This document shows positions 1-11,855 of a DNA stretch of 64,000 nucleotides, in pieces. Under the pieces are notes generated by a model. The model saw only the letters and a program-made list of their open reading frames with translations, had not been told where the DNA came from and did not search any database. Made by a program: the position numbers and the translations under genes. The stretch is from NCBI RefSeq assembly GCF_027922165.1, contig NZ_BSFD01000011.1:623253-687252 (forward strand), read 5' to 3'. Within the stretch, counting starts at the first letter, position 1, and each line of letters starts with the position of its first letter. The stretch comes from Brevundimonas intermedia (GTDB lineage: Bacteria; Pseudomonadota; Alphaproteobacteria; Caulobacterales; Caulobacteraceae).

Positions 1-14
1 CGGAGCTGTCGTCT

Positions 15-1541
15 TCAGCAGGTCGAGCCGGACGTCAGGCCGCAGGTCCAGCCCTGCCACCAGGTGTCCTGGGCGTTGCGAACGGCGCCGATGTAGGTGA
101 CGCTGTCGAAGAAGCTGTAGACCGTCTTCGGATCGACCGCCGTCACGGCGTTTTCGTTGGCGCCGTTGATGAAGGCCAGGTTCTGGTTCGTGATCGTCGT
201 GCCCGAGGCCGGAGCGGTCAGGGTCGAGGTTCCCGCCGCCGTGACATTGGTGTTGCGGGCGTTGGTGAACACCGCCGTCGAGCGGGCGACGTTGGCCGGA
301 CGATACGAGATCGAGCAGGACATGTAGATCGAGCGCAGCGAAGGCGTCGAACCGCCGTCGAAGCTGGTCTGGGTGTCCGCGTCGGCGATGTCGAAGCAGC
401 CGGCGACCGAACCCGTCGTCGAGGTGGCGACGATGTTGATGAGGTTCGGGTTGGTGCCGGTGTCGAAGTGCATGACCGTGTGGGCGTCGGTCGGGGCGTT
501 ACGGCCGACCAGGGTCCAGTTGGCGATCTTCGGCTGCGACAGATAGCGCGAGGCGTAGGGCGTCGAGGTCGGGGCGGACGAGAACTCGAAACCGGCCGAA
601 CGGCTGGTGGAGTTCGGCGCGCGCTGGGTCACGATGCCGAACTGGGCGCCGCCGCGCCAGCCGGTGTCGGTGTCCAGACCGTCGTCGTCGGCGCCGTTGA
701 TGACGATGTGCTTCAGGTTGGCGTTGCCGCCGAAGATCTCGATGCCGTCGTCCGAGCTGTTATACGACTGGATGTACTCCAGGGTCGTGCCCGAGCCGAC
801 GCCGGCCAGGGTCAGGGCCTGCAGCTCGTTGCCGGTCGAGATTTCAAAGCCCGAGTACTTGATCTGGACGTAGCGCAGACGGCCCGAGTTATCGGCTGCG
901 GTGTTGCCGCCGTAGAAGGCGCTGGTGCCCTCGACCTGGCCGGTGCAGGTGACCGGGGCCGTCAACTGGCAGTTGGCCTGGGGCGCGCGGCCGGCGAGGA
1001 CGATGCCGCCCCACTGACCTTGCGAGGTCGCAGTGGCCGTGCCTTCGATGTCCTGACGGCTGGTGAAGATGACCGGGTTGGTCGCGGTGCCTTCGGCGTA
1101 GATCTGCGAGCCGCGGTTGACCAGCAGATAGTCGCCGCCGCTCGAGGCGAAGACCTTCACGCCCGGCTCGATGGTCAGGATGCCCTGGGTTCCGGTGGTC
1201 GAGGCCGGGTCAATGCCGCGGTCGGTGCCGACTTCGGTGCGGCCGCTGATGGCGTAGATGGTGCCGGCGCGGACCGACAGGGTCAGGTTGCCCAGGACCT
1301 GCTGCGGCAGTTGGCAGACGCGCAGCGTGCCGTTGGCGATGGTGCCGATGTTCGACAGACCGGTCGGGCAGTCGGCGGCGGGGGTGCCGGGCGTCGGCGT
1401 GGTCGGGGTGGTCGGCGTGGTGCCGCCGCCGTTGCCGAAATCACCCTCGCCGGGCGAGGCCACCTCGGAGGAGCCGCACGCGGCGAGCGCGAGGGCGCTG
1501 GCCGCCGTCACGAGAAGGGTCTTGAGCTGAAGGCCGGTCAT
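15..1541 (-). CDS. Secreted beta-helix-like lipoprotein
   Basis: The protein opens with a lipoprotein signal (MTGLQLKTLLVTAASALALAAC); the Cys after LAA would be lipidated. I chose the ATG at 1541 because an upstream in-frame start would put 18 unlikely residues ahead of the signal. After a Gly/Thr/Pro linker, about 450 residues are rich in Gly, Thr, Ser and Asn with recurring short strands (GILTIEPGVKVFAS, NPVIFTS, LRYVQIKYSG, LEYIQSYNSSDDGIEIFGG, LKHIVINGADDDGLD). This looks like a right-handed parallel beta-helix, with Asp-rich turns that could bind calcium. It ends in a Cys-containing tail. I do not recognise a specific family. Proteins of this type are often on or outside the outer membrane. 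The stop is at 15-17; the first 14 bases hold no feature I can call. Confidence 0.75.
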   Translation of the reverse strand: MTGLQLKTLLVTAASALALAACGSSEVASPGEGDFGNGGGTTPTTPTTPTPGTPAADCPTGLSNIGTIANGTLRVCQLPQQVLGNLTLSVRAGTIYAISGRTEVGTDRGIDPASTTGTQGILTIEPGVKVFASSGGDYLLVNRGSQIYAEGTATNPVIFTSRQDIEGTATATSQGQWGGIVLAGRAPQANCQLTAPVTCTGQVEGTSAFYGGNTAADNSGRLRYVQIKYSGFEISTGNELQALTLAGVGSGTTLEYIQSYNSSDDGIEIFGGNANLKHIVINGADDDGLDTDTGWRGGAQFGIVTQRAPNSTSRSAGFEFSSAPTSTPYASRYLSQPKIANWTLVGRNAPTDAHTVMHFDTGTNPNLINIVATSTTGSVAGCFDIADADTQTSFDGGSTPSLRSIYMSCSISYRPANVARSTAVFTNARNTNVTAAGTSTLTAPASGTTITNQNLAFINGANENAVTAVDPKTVYSFFDSVTYIGAVRNAQDTWWQGWTCGLTSGSTC

Positions 1542-1724
1542 CGTCAGTCCACCGTGTCTGGTCAAAGAGCTATGACAGGGGACGGTCGAGCTCATGCCCG
1601 GCCGCGATGACGTGTTCGTCCCTCCTGCCCAACTTCAGTCATAGTCAGGCCGTGTGACGGCGCATGCGCCCTGAGATGAAGGTTCGGCGGAGGTTTTGCG
1701 GCCAATTCGCATCTTTTTTGCAAT

Positions 1725-1743
1725 ATTTGGTCCGTTACCAAAT
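1725..1743. repeat. Inverted repeat below the sugar transferase
   Basis: Perfect 7-bp arms (atttggt/accaaat) are separated by ccgtt, 15 bp past the sugar transferase stop. On the minus strand the repeat is followed within a few bases by an A-rich rather than U-rich stretch, so it is at best a weak terminator. An operator role is equally possible. Confidence 0.35.
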
Positions 1744-1758
1744 CAGTTTCACGACCAG

Positions 1759-2412
1759 TCAGTAGACGCCTTCTCGACCCAGCACGGCCGGCACCGTGCG
1801 CAGGATCAGCGCCAGATAGGTCCGTATCGTCAGGTTGCGGACCAGCCACATGTCCATGGCTACACGACGCGCATACGACACATCGTTGCGTCCTGACACC
1901 TGCCAAAGCCCGGTCAGTCCGGGCCGCACCGCGCAATAGGCAGCGAAGCGACGTCCATAAAGCGGCGCCTCATCCGCTACGATGGGCCTCGGTCCGACCA
2001 AGGACATGTCGCCGACCAGCACATTGATCAGTTGCGGCAGTTCATCCAGGCTGGACAGGCGCAAGAACCGCCCCAGCGGCGTCACGCGGGGGTCGCGCCT
2101 CAATTTACGACGCTCCGCCCATTCTCCATCCACCAGTTGGGGCAGGCGCGCCTCGGCGTCCGGAGTCATGGAACGGAATTTCAGGCAGGCGAACGGCCGA
2201 CCGTCGCGGCCGATCCTCTGCTGGCGGAACAGGGCCGGGCCGCCGTCCTGCACCCGTACGGCGGCGGCGATCAACAGCAGGGTCGGCAGAAAGAACAGCA
2301 GGGCCGCCGACGCCGCCAGCACATCCATAAGGCGGATAAGGGCTCGGCTCCCGTGATCGGAAACCGGTCCGTCCGCCTCCATGTTTCGCAGTGCGGCTTC
2401 AACGGTCGTCAT
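1759..2412 (-). CDS. Polyprenyl-phosphate sugar-1-phosphate transferase (exopolysaccharide priming)
   Basis: This 217-residue protein is a bacterial sugar transferase (PF02397, WcaJ/Pss type). Such enzymes move a sugar-1-phosphate from a nucleotide sugar to undecaprenyl phosphate at the inner membrane, the first step of exopolysaccharide or O-unit synthesis. One hydrophobic segment lies near residues 29-50 (VLAASAALLFFLPTLLLIAAAV). Family motifs follow: FRQQRIGRDGRPF, CLKFRSM, the catalytic-core DELPQLINVLVGDMSLVGPRP and RPGLTGLWQVSGR. It is the short single-helix form, without the N-terminal helices and CoA-binding-like domain of WbaP/WcaJ. No glycosyltransferase or polymerase gene is adjacent, so it stands alone here. 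The sugar cannot be told from sequence. A GC-rich hairpin covers its ribosome-binding site. Confidence 0.9.
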   Translation of the reverse strand: MTTVEAALRNMEADGPVSDHGSRALIRLMDVLAASAALLFFLPTLLLIAAAVRVQDGGPALFRQQRIGRDGRPFACLKFRSMTPDAEARLPQLVDGEWAERRKLRRDPRVTPLGRFLRLSSLDELPQLINVLVGDMSLVGPRPIVADEAPLYGRRFAAYCAVRPGLTGLWQVSGRNDVSYARRVAMDMWLVRNLTIRTYLALILRTVPAVLGREGVY

Positions 2413-2413
2413 G

Positions 2414-2435
2414 CCCGCCCCTCCCCCGGGGCGGG
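2414..2435 (-). promoter_or_regulatory. Hairpin over the sugar transferase ribosome-binding site
   Basis: Arms cccgcccc/ggggcggg (8 G-C pairs) with a 6-nt loop end one base before the start codon at 2412. In the mRNA the purine-rich Shine-Dalgarno (GGGGGAGGGG) lies in the loop and the 3' arm, so the folded form would hide it. Confidence 0.45.
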
Positions 2436-2523
2436 AATATTCCTTATGGTTGTATAGTTGGCAACCCCCACTAATACTTACAAAACAACTCAGACTTGAC
2501 CATCAGTCTGTTGACGACGGCGC

Positions 2524-2542
2524 GCAACCTATCATAGGTTGC
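2524..2542. promoter_or_regulatory. Palindromic operator candidate
   Basis: Nine-bp arms (gcaacctat/ataggttgc) flank one central base, an almost perfect dyad in the 130-bp gap between the sugar transferase start and the small membrane protein. A dyad this tight is more typical of a dimeric repressor site than of a terminator, which needs a loop. Confidence 0.45.
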
Positions 2543-2545
2543 ATC

Positions 2546-2722
2546 GTGGTTCTTCCAGATCGCAAATCCTTGCGCCGCCCCCCGCTCCGGCTCGTCGAAC
2601 AGCCGCCGGCGGAACGCCGTTGGTCGGGCCGCCGCTCGGTCGTGGTCATGATCGGGCTGGGCGCCCTGTTATGGGTTTTGGTTGCGGCGGCAGGTTGGCT
2701 TTTAGCCCGCGCCTTCACCTGA
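2546..2722 (+). CDS. Small single-pass membrane protein
   Basis: A GTG at 2546 opens a 58-residue ORF (VVLPDRKSLRRPPLRLVEQP...). It has a basic, proline-rich N-terminal half and one strong transmembrane helix (VVVMIGLGALLWVLVAAAGWLLARAF) that ends the protein. An upstream in-frame ATG at 2381 would run antisense into the sugar transferase start and through the palindrome, so the GTG is preferred. The basic residues ahead of the helix predict an N-in topology. I do not recognise a family. Its position, divergent from the sugar transferase, may mean a role in envelope or polysaccharide export, but that is a guess. Confidence 0.45.
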   Translation: MVLPDRKSLRRPPLRLVEQPPAERRWSGRRSVVVMIGLGALLWVLVAAAGWLLARAFT

Positions 2723-2732
2723 CCTGACCAGA

Positions 2733-3260
2733 TCAGTCGCCGTTCCACCAGCCGAGATTGACGGGCAGTCTGACGCCCTCGACCGTCACGGTTCCGCTGA
2801 TGACCGGCGTCCGGTCTCCCAGATTGCGACGAGCGGTGGCCAGTGCGCCGGGATCGATCCGGGCCTCCAGCCTGGCGTCCCGCCCGCCCGGCGCGCCGGC
2901 GACCAGCGTCAGCCGCTCATCGGTCAGCGCATAGGCGCGTGGCGTGAACCGCACCGCGCCGTCCGGCCCTACCAGGGTCAGGATCAGCGGAGACGCCTCG
3001 CGCCGTCCGGCTTCCCAGGCCTCGAACGCAGAGGCCTGGCCGATGAACAGGCTCGCGACTCGCCAGACCTCTCCCGCCTCGGCGACGGGCCGATAGTCGC
3101 CGGAGATGTCCCCCTCCAGCCGATGGCGGAAATCGGCCTCACGCTTGGGCGCTGTAACCGGCGCCTCCGGCCGCGCCTCACGCCGCTCGCAGCCGGTCAG
3201 CACCGCCATGCCGAACAACATGGGGCCGATCAGGGTAGGAACCAGAAGACGCCGCATCAC
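2733..3260 (-). CDS. Hypothetical lipoprotein coupled to the M28 peptidase
   Basis: This 175-residue protein starts MMRRLLVPTLIGPMLFGMAVLTGC, a lipoprotein signal whose Cys is at residue 24. The mature part (about 150 aa) has no motif I recognise; it carries short beta-rich stretches such as GAVRFTPRAYALTDERLTLVAGAPGG and a C-terminal TPVISGTVTVEGVRLPVNLGWWNGD. Its start overlaps the stop of the upstream M28 peptidase by 4 bp (ATGA), so the two are translationally coupled and probably act in the same envelope process. Function unknown. Confidence 0.7.
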   Translation of the reverse strand: MMRRLLVPTLIGPMLFGMAVLTGCERREARPEAPVTAPKREADFRHRLEGDISGDYRPVAEAGEVWRVASLFIGQASAFEAWEAGRREASPLILTLVGPDGAVRFTPRAYALTDERLTLVAGAPGGRDARLEARIDPGALATARRNLGDRTPVISGTVTVEGVRLPVNLGWWNGD

Positions 3261-4216
3261 CGATCCAACGACCGGTCCAGAGCCCGGAATCCGGCGATGG
3301 CCAGTTCCGTCGCCGAGGTGAAGACCTCGGGCTTGATCCGCTCGAAGTCGTCGGTGGGGCGGTGATAATCGGGGTGATAATCCACGCCCATATAGAGGAA
3401 GGGCACCCCCTTGTCGTGAAAGGCGCCGTGGTCTGACGCAGAGACCCAGTTGTTCTCACCCTCATCCTGCGGCGTATCCTTGCCGAAGGCGAAACTGACC
3501 GGCCCGACCGCCGACAGGGGCTCCAGGATCGGGCGCAGGTTCGGGTGCTGATAGGTGCCCGTGACCCACAGATGGCCGTCGGTCTCGGCCCGCGCGGTCA
3601 TGTCGAAGTTCAGGTTCAGGGCGATGGACGACAGGGGCACCGGCGGCGCCTTGACGAACTCGCGCGCGCCCAGCAGCCCCCGCTCCTCCCCGTCGAAGGC
3701 GACCAGCAGCACGCTGTGCTCCGGCGCCTGGGCCTTCAGCCGTTTGGCCAGTTCCAGCATCGTCGCGACGCCAGAGGCGTTGTCGTCGGCGCCGTTGTAG
3801 ATCTGGCCGTCGTGCATGCCGACGTGGTCATAATGGGCGCTGACCACGATATAGCGGTCACCGACGCGGGTTCCGGGGATCAGGCCCAGCACATTGACCC
3901 CACGATAGGTCACCGGGCCCTGCGGCGAACGACCGGTCGCCTCGAACGGCTGCAACCGCCCGAACGAAGCCGGCGCCACGCCCAGGGCCTCGAGCCGCGA
4001 CACCACATAAGCCCGCGCCCGCTCTCCGCCCGGCGTGCCTGTCCCTCGCCCCTCCATGTCGTCCGCCGACAGGATCCGCACGTCGTCCAGCAGTTGGGCG
4101 TATTGGGCGGCGGGAACCGGGGCGGGCGGCGGCGGACTGATCGGCTCGACACACCCGCTCAGGGCCAGAGCGGCGCATCCGCCGAGCAGAAGGGATCGGA
4201 CGGCGGCAGGCGGCAT
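3257..4216 (-). CDS. M28-family zinc aminopeptidase, lipoprotein
   Basis: A 319-residue exported metallopeptidase with a lipobox (ALALSGC). The M28 core is clear: SAHYDHVG (first zinc His), NGADDNASGVATMLELA (bridging Asp), FDGEERGLLGARE (catalytic Glu and metal Glu), NFDMTARA (metal Asp) and DYHPDYHRPTDDFERI (last metal His). Family members remove N-terminal residues from peptides with two zinc ions. With its lipid anchor it should act in the periplasm or at the outer membrane, on peptides taken from outside or on cell-envelope turnover products. It is the first gene of a two-gene unit with the overlapping lipoprotein. Confidence 0.9.
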   Translation of the reverse strand: MPPAAVRSLLLGGCAALALSGCVEPISPPPPAPVPAAQYAQLLDDVRILSADDMEGRGTGTPGGERARAYVVSRLEALGVAPASFGRLQPFEATGRSPQGPVTYRGVNVLGLIPGTRVGDRYIVVSAHYDHVGMHDGQIYNGADDNASGVATMLELAKRLKAQAPEHSVLLVAFDGEERGLLGAREFVKAPPVPLSSIALNLNFDMTARAETDGHLWVTGTYQHPNLRPILEPLSAVGPVSFAFGKDTPQDEGENNWVSASDHGAFHDKGVPFLYMGVDYHPDYHRPTDDFERIKPEVFTSATELAIAGFRALDRSLDR

Positions 4217-4282
4217 GGACGACTCCGTGAGTAACGATTCAGCCTAGCGTGCGGATCGCCTGACGTCAGCCCGTGGTAATGA

Positions 4283-7560
<3,278 letters not shown>

Positions 7561-7571
7561 GGAGTTCTCGC

Positions 7572-8810
7572 ATGTCTGTTCCGCCCCCGCTCGTGTCGCC
7601 GTCCGCGATGTCGGGCCGACGATACGATCTGGACTGGATCCGTGTCGGCGCCTTCATGCTGCTGATCCTCTATCACGTCGGCATGTTCTACGTGCCCTGG
7701 GACTGGCACGTGAAGAGCCCGCGTCAGATCGAGGCGCTCGAGCCGATCATGATGATGACGGGCCCGTGGCGGCTGACCCTGCTGTTTCTGGTCTCGGGCT
7801 GTGCGACCCGGTTTCTTGCGGACGGGTTCGAGGCGCGCGGGCAAAGCGGATGGGCGCTGGCCGGATCGCGCACCCTGCGCCTCTTGCCGCCGCTGCTGTT
7901 CGGCATGTTCGTCATCGTGCCGCCCCAGAGCTATTACGAGATCGTCGAGGCGGCGAAGAGCCTGGGGATCGCCGACCCCGCGCACGGACCGGTGCTCAAG
8001 GACTTCTGGGTGCGGTACGTCACCTCGACCGGCCACTGGTGCGACGCAGACGGCTGTCTGACCACGCCGACGTGGAACCACCTGTGGTTCATCGCCTATC
8101 TGCTGCCCTACAGCCTGTTGCTGGCGGTGATGATCGCCTTGCCGGCCGTCCGGCGCGCCTTTCAGGCGGCGGGGGATCGGGTCTTTCGGGGATGGGGGCT
8201 GGTGGTCTGGCCGGTCCTGTATCTAATCCTGATCCGCTGGTTCCTGGCGCCCCGGTTCGAGATCACCCATGCCCTGACCGACGACTGGTACAACCACGCC
8301 CTCAGCTTCGGCGCCTTCCTGTTCGGCTATCTGATCGCCCGGTCCGAGGAGTCGCGTCAGACCCTGATGCGGCTGCGTTGGCCGGCCCTGATCATCGCCC
8401 TGTGCAGTTGGGCGGCCTGGGCCACCTATGCCTGGGTCTATCGCGGCGACGTCAATCCGGCTGAGCCGCTCAGGCAGGCGATGCGGATCGTCTATGCGCT
8501 GGATCAGGCGGGCTTCATCGCCGCCATCCTGGGCTTCGGCGCACGCTGGTTGAACCGGGGCGGCCCGGCCCTGCGCTATCTCTCGGTGGGCGTCTTCCCC
8601 TTCTACATCGTGCACCAGACGGTGACGGTGGTGGCGGCCTATAATCTGGCCACGCTCCACCTGCCGTTGGGCGTGGAGGCCGGCCTCCTGATCCTGATCA
8701 CCGCCCTGGGCTGCCTCCTCGCCTACGAGATCGCGCGCCGGATCGGATGGCTGGGCCTGTTGCTGGGGGTGAAGCCGCAGAAGACGCCAACCGTCCGGTC
8801 GCCCGTCTGA
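7572..8810 (+). CDS. Acyltransferase-3 family integral membrane protein
   Basis: A 412-residue polytopic protein with about ten transmembrane helices. The N-terminal RYDLDWIRVGAFMLLILYHVGMFYV carries the conserved Arg and His of the acyltransferase-3 (PF01757) fold. These proteins move acyl groups (often acetyl) across the membrane on to polysaccharides, lipids or antibiotics; the substrate is not evident here. It is divergent from a LytTR regulator whose annotated start is only 11 bp away. A 9-bp GC hairpin follows the stop. Confidence 0.88.
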   Translation: MSVPPPLVSPSAMSGRRYDLDWIRVGAFMLLILYHVGMFYVPWDWHVKSPRQIEALEPIMMMTGPWRLTLLFLVSGCATRFLADGFEARGQSGWALAGSRTLRLLPPLLFGMFVIVPPQSYYEIVEAAKSLGIADPAHGPVLKDFWVRYVTSTGHWCDADGCLTTPTWNHLWFIAYLLPYSLLLAVMIALPAVRRAFQAAGDRVFRGWGLVVWPVLYLILIRWFLAPRFEITHALTDDWYNHALSFGAFLFGYLIARSEESRQTLMRLRWPALIIALCSWAAWATYAWVYRGDVNPAEPLRQAMRIVYALDQAGFIAAILGFGARWLNRGGPALRYLSVGVFPFYIVHQTVTVVAAYNLATLHLPLGVEAGLLILITALGCLLAYEIARRIGWLGLLLGVKPQKTPTVRSPV

Positions 8811-8815
8811 TGCAA

Positions 8816-8837
8816 GGGCTGGGACCGCCCAGCCCTC
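8816..8837 (+). terminator. Hairpin after the acyltransferase gene
   Basis: Perfect arms agggctggg/cccagccct with loop accg lie 6 bp past the stop. There is no U-tract, so termination may be weak or Rho-assisted. Confidence 0.45.
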
Positions 8838-8995
8838 CTAATTCCACAGGAAAACCGTCAATGGATCAGCGGCTTGAAAATAATTCAAGCCGCCAACCCA
8901 GCACGTTCGCAAACGGCGCTATGATTTCGCCCAGGTCTTTGACATCGCGATTGGACAGCCCTCCCACACCGGGCTTGGACGTCGAGAATAGACAA

Positions 8996-9034
8996 AAATA
9001 GACTCCATTTTTTTGTAGTGGATTGAGTCTATTT
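8996..9034 (-). terminator. Probable terminator of the alcohol dehydrogenase gene
   Basis: Arms aaatagactc/gagtctattt (10 perfect bp) with a 19-nt loop begin at the stop codon of the alcohol dehydrogenase gene. Read on the minus strand the second arm runs into a T-rich end (ctattttt). The arm half-sequence aatagac also occurs once more just beyond (about 8987-8993), so an operator role cannot be excluded. Confidence 0.5.
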
Positions 9035-10062
9035 CAGATCGTCATGACGATCCGGCCCTCGATCTGGCCGTCGCGCATCCGCTGGAAGATGCTGTTGATG
9101 TTCTCCAGCGGCTCGACCGAGACCGTGGCCTTGACCTTCTCGTCGGCGGCGAACTGAAGCGCCTCCTGAAGGTCCAGACGGGTGCCGACGATGGAGCCGC
9201 GCACCGTGGTGCCGTTCAGCACCATGTCGAAGATCGACAGGGGGAAGTCGCCGGGCGGCAGGCCGTTCAGAGCCACGGTCGCGCCCCGCGACGTCATATT
9301 GACCGCCTGTTCGAAGGCCTTGGGCGAGACGGCCGTGACCAGCACGCCCTGGGCGCCGCCGTCAGTCTGGGCCTTGATGTCGGCGGCGGGGTCGTTCGAG
9401 GTCTTGGCGTTGACCGTCACGGTCGCGCCCAGCCGTCGCGCCAGGTCCAGCTTGGCGTCGTCCACGTCCACGGCGGCGACATTCAGCCCCATGGCCTTGG
9501 CGTACTGCACCGCCACATGGCCCAGGCCGCCGATGCCAGAAATCACCACCCAGTCGCCCGGCTTGGTGTCCGTCATCTTCAGCCCCTTGTAGACCGTCAC
9601 CCCGGCGCACAGGATCGGGGCGATGTCGGTGAAGCTGACATTGGCCGGCAGATGACCGACGTAGTTGGGATCGGCGATGGCGTATTCCGCAAACCCGCCA
9701 TTGACCGAATATCCGGTGTTCTGCTGGTCGTGACACAGGGTCTCCCAGCCGCCCAGGCAGTGTTTGCAGTGACCGCAGGCCGAGTACAGCCACGGCACCC
9801 CGACCCGGTCGCCTTCCTTGACCAGTGTGACCCCCGCCCCCACCGCCGAGACATAGCCGACGCCCTCGTGGCCCGGAATGAAGGGCGGGTTCGGCTTGAC
9901 CGGCCAGTCGCCCTCGGCCGCGTGCAGATCGGTGTGGCACACGCCCGAAGCCTCGATCTTGACCTGGATCTGGCCCGGACCCGGCTCGGGAACTGCGACC
10001 TCTTCGATGGTCAGCGGCTGACCGAACGCGCGCACGACAGCGGCCTTCATGGTTCTGGGCAT
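9034..10062 (-). CDS. adhP: Zinc-dependent alcohol dehydrogenase (AdhP-like)
   Basis: A 342-residue MDR-family enzyme that oxidises primary alcohols to aldehydes with NAD. I chose the start [10 protein letters not shown] at 10062 because GAGGA lies 6 bp upstream; open frame further up is not coding-like. Catalytic-zinc ligands are in [15 protein letters not shown] and PGHEGVG. The structural zinc cluster is CGHCKHC...C ([17 protein letters not shown]). The Rossmann motif is [17 protein letters not shown]. The gene follows the aldehyde dehydrogenase on the same strand with a 140-bp gap holding a strong hairpin, so the two enzymes should form an alcohol-to-acid pathway. Confidence 0.93.
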   Translation of the reverse strand: MPRTMKAAVVRAFGQPLTIEEVAVPEPGPGQIQVKIEASGVCHTDLHAAEGDWPVKPNPPFIPGHEGVGYVSAVGAGVTLVKEGDRVGVPWLYSACGHCKHCLGGWETLCHDQQNTGYSVNGGFAEYAIADPNYVGHLPANVSFTDIAPILCAGVTVYKGLKMTDTKPGDWVVISGIGGLGHVAVQYAKAMGLNVAAVDVDDAKLDLARRLGATVTVNAKTSNDPAADIKAQTDGGAQGVLVTAVSPKAFEQAVNMTSRGATVALNGLPPGDFPLSIFDMVLNGTTVRGSIVGTRLDLQEALQFAADEKVKATVSVEPLENINSIFQRMRDGQIEGRIVMTI

Positions 10063-10089
10063 GGAACATCCTCGTCGATTTGGGGGAAC

Positions 10090-10121
10090 GGGCGGGCCGA
10101 AAGCAGGACATCGGCCCGCCC
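10090..10121 (-). promoter_or_regulatory. Intercistronic hairpin between aldehyde and alcohol dehydrogenase genes
   Basis: Eleven-bp perfect arms (gggcgggccga/tcggcccgccc) with a 10-nt loop. No U-tract follows on the minus strand. It could act as a stability element or partial terminator that sets the ratio of the two products. Confidence 0.5.
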
Positions 10122-10203
10122 GCCTGGGAGATGCTCTCCGGACAGACGGATCAGAGAGCGATGACAGGATGACCGATCCGGGACTCGCCATCCTTGATGC
10201 AGA

Positions 10204-11721
10204 TCAGAAGAAGCCCAGTTTGTCGGGGCTGTAGCTGACCAGCAGGTTCTTGGTCTGCTGATAGTGGTCCAGCATCATCCGGTGGTTCTCCCGCCCGATG
10301 CCCGACTTCTTGTACCCGCCGAAAGCTGCATGCGCCGGGTACTGATGATAGCAGTTGGTCCAGACCCGCCCGGCCTGGATGGTCCGCCCGGCGCGATAGG
10401 CCGTGTTCATGTCGCGCGACCACACCCCGGCGCCCAGGCCGTATTCGGTGTCATTGGCGATCTCCATGGCCTCCTCGAAGGTCTTGAAGGTGGTCACGGC
10501 CAGGACGGGACCGAAGATCTCCTCCTGGAAGATCCGCATGTCGTTGGTGCCCTTGAACACGGTCGGCTTGACGTAATAGCCGCCACCCAGATCGTCCTTC
10601 AGCATGGCCTGTTCGCCGCCCGTCAGAACCTGGGCGCCTTCCTCCTTGCCGATCTTCAGATAGCTCAGGATCTTCTTGAGCTGCTGTTCCGAGGCCTGGG
10701 CCCCGACCATGGTCGCCGGGTCCAGCGGATCGCCCTGAACAATGGCCTCGACCCGGGCGATGGCCTTCTCGATGAAGGCCTCATAGATGTCCTCGTGGAT
10801 CAGGGCTCGGCTGGGGCAGGTGCAGACCTCGCCCTGGTTCAGGGCGAACATCGCAAACCCCTCCAGCGCCTTGTCCAGGAAGGCGTCGTCGGCGTCCATC
10901 ACGTCCTTGAAGAAGATGTTCGGCGATTTGCCGCCCAGCTCCAGCGTCACCGGAATGATGTTCTTGGTCGCATACTCCATGATCTTCTGCCCCACGGCGG
11001 TCGAACCGGTGAAGGCGATCTTGGCGATCCGCGGATTGGTGGCCAGCGGCTCGCCCACCTCGGCGCCCGTGCCCGACACGATGTTCAGAACGCCGGAAGG
11101 CAACAGGTCCTGGATCAGTTCGATCACGACCAGGATCGAGGCCGGGGTCTGCTCGGCCGGCTTCATGACGATACAATTGCCCGCCGCCAGCGCCGGCGCG
11201 ATCTTCCAGGCGGCCATCAGGATGGGGAAGTTCCACGGGATGATCTGACCGACCACGCCCAGCGGTTCATGGAAATGATAGGCGACCGTATCGTGGTCCA
11301 GCTCCGAGATTCCGCCTTCCTGGGCGCGGATACAACCGGCGAAGTAGCGGAAATGGTCGATCGCCAGGGGGATGTCGGCGGCCAGAGTCTCGCGCACCGG
11401 CTTGCCGTTGTCCCAGGTCTCGGCCTCGGCCACGGCCTGGAGGTTGGCCTCGATCCGGTCGGCGATCTTGTTCAGGATGACGGCGCGCTGGGCGACGCTG
11501 GTCTTGCCCCAGGCGTCCTTTGCGGCGTGGGCGGCGTCCAGCGCCAGTTCGACGTCGGCCGCGTCGGAATGGGCCACCTCGCACAACACCCTGCCGTTCA
11601 CCGGCGACCTGTTCTCGTGATAGCGGCCATTGACGGGCGGGACCCACTGTCCGCCGATGAAATTGTCATAACGCGGCTTGAACTTGGGGGTCACGGCGCG
11701 GATGAATTCGGGCTTGGTCAT
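10204..11721 (-). CDS. NAD-dependent aldehyde dehydrogenase (ExaC/AldB-like)
   Basis: A 505-residue cytoplasmic enzyme that oxidises aldehydes, probably acetaldehyde, to acids. Family motifs: [23 protein letters not shown] (cofactor site), [12 protein letters not shown], the Glu in [12 protein letters not shown], and the catalytic region [13 protein letters not shown] with its cysteine pair. The C-terminus ([19 protein letters not shown]) matches the ExaC/AldB branch. The start is supported by AGGAG 6 bp upstream. A perfect 20-bp palindrome lies 110 bp ahead of the start, just past the regulator gene. Confidence 0.95.
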   Translation of the reverse strand: MTKPEFIRAVTPKFKPRYDNFIGGQWVPPVNGRYHENRSPVNGRVLCEVAHSDAADVELALDAAHAAKDAWGKTSVAQRAVILNKIADRIEANLQAVAEAETWDNGKPVRETLAADIPLAIDHFRYFAGCIRAQEGGISELDHDTVAYHFHEPLGVVGQIIPWNFPILMAAWKIAPALAAGNCIVMKPAEQTPASILVVIELIQDLLPSGVLNIVSGTGAEVGEPLATNPRIAKIAFTGSTAVGQKIMEYATKNIIPVTLELGGKSPNIFFKDVMDADDAFLDKALEGFAMFALNQGEVCTCPSRALIHEDIYEAFIEKAIARVEAIVQGDPLDPATMVGAQASEQQLKKILSYLKIGKEEGAQVLTGGEQAMLKDDLGGGYYVKPTVFKGTNDMRIFQEEIFGPVLAVTTFKTFEEAMEIANDTEYGLGAGVWSRDMNTAYRAGRTIQAGRVWTNCYHQYPAHAAFGGYKKSGIGRENHRMMLDHYQQTKNLLVSYSPDKLGFF

Positions 11722-11830
11722 AAAACACTCCTAGGTTCCCTCGGGCGTCGCTTGCCGACGTCGTTGGGCCCAGAAGCTCGGCTCCGTCCGGCCGATCCGC
11801 CAGACGGACGCTTAATGGTGCGGTGCAAAC

Positions 11831-11850
11831 CTGTCGCAGAACTGCGACAG
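11831..11850. promoter_or_regulatory. Perfect 20-bp palindrome: likely regulator-binding site
   Basis: Two 9-bp arms (ctgtcgcag/ctgcgacag) flank a central aa. It sits between the stop of the GAF/Fis-type regulator and the aldehyde dehydrogenase start, about 110-130 bp upstream of that start, an enhancer-like distance. A Fis-type helix-turn-helix dimer would bind such a TGTCGC-GCGACA dyad. Confidence 0.65.
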
Positions 11851-11855
11851 TCGGA

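Noticed and set aside
11722..11830. A sigma-54 promoter ahead of the aldehyde dehydrogenase gene
   Set aside because: No TGGC-N7-TTGC or close variant is found, and the adjacent regulator lacks the AAA+ domain needed to activate sigma-54.
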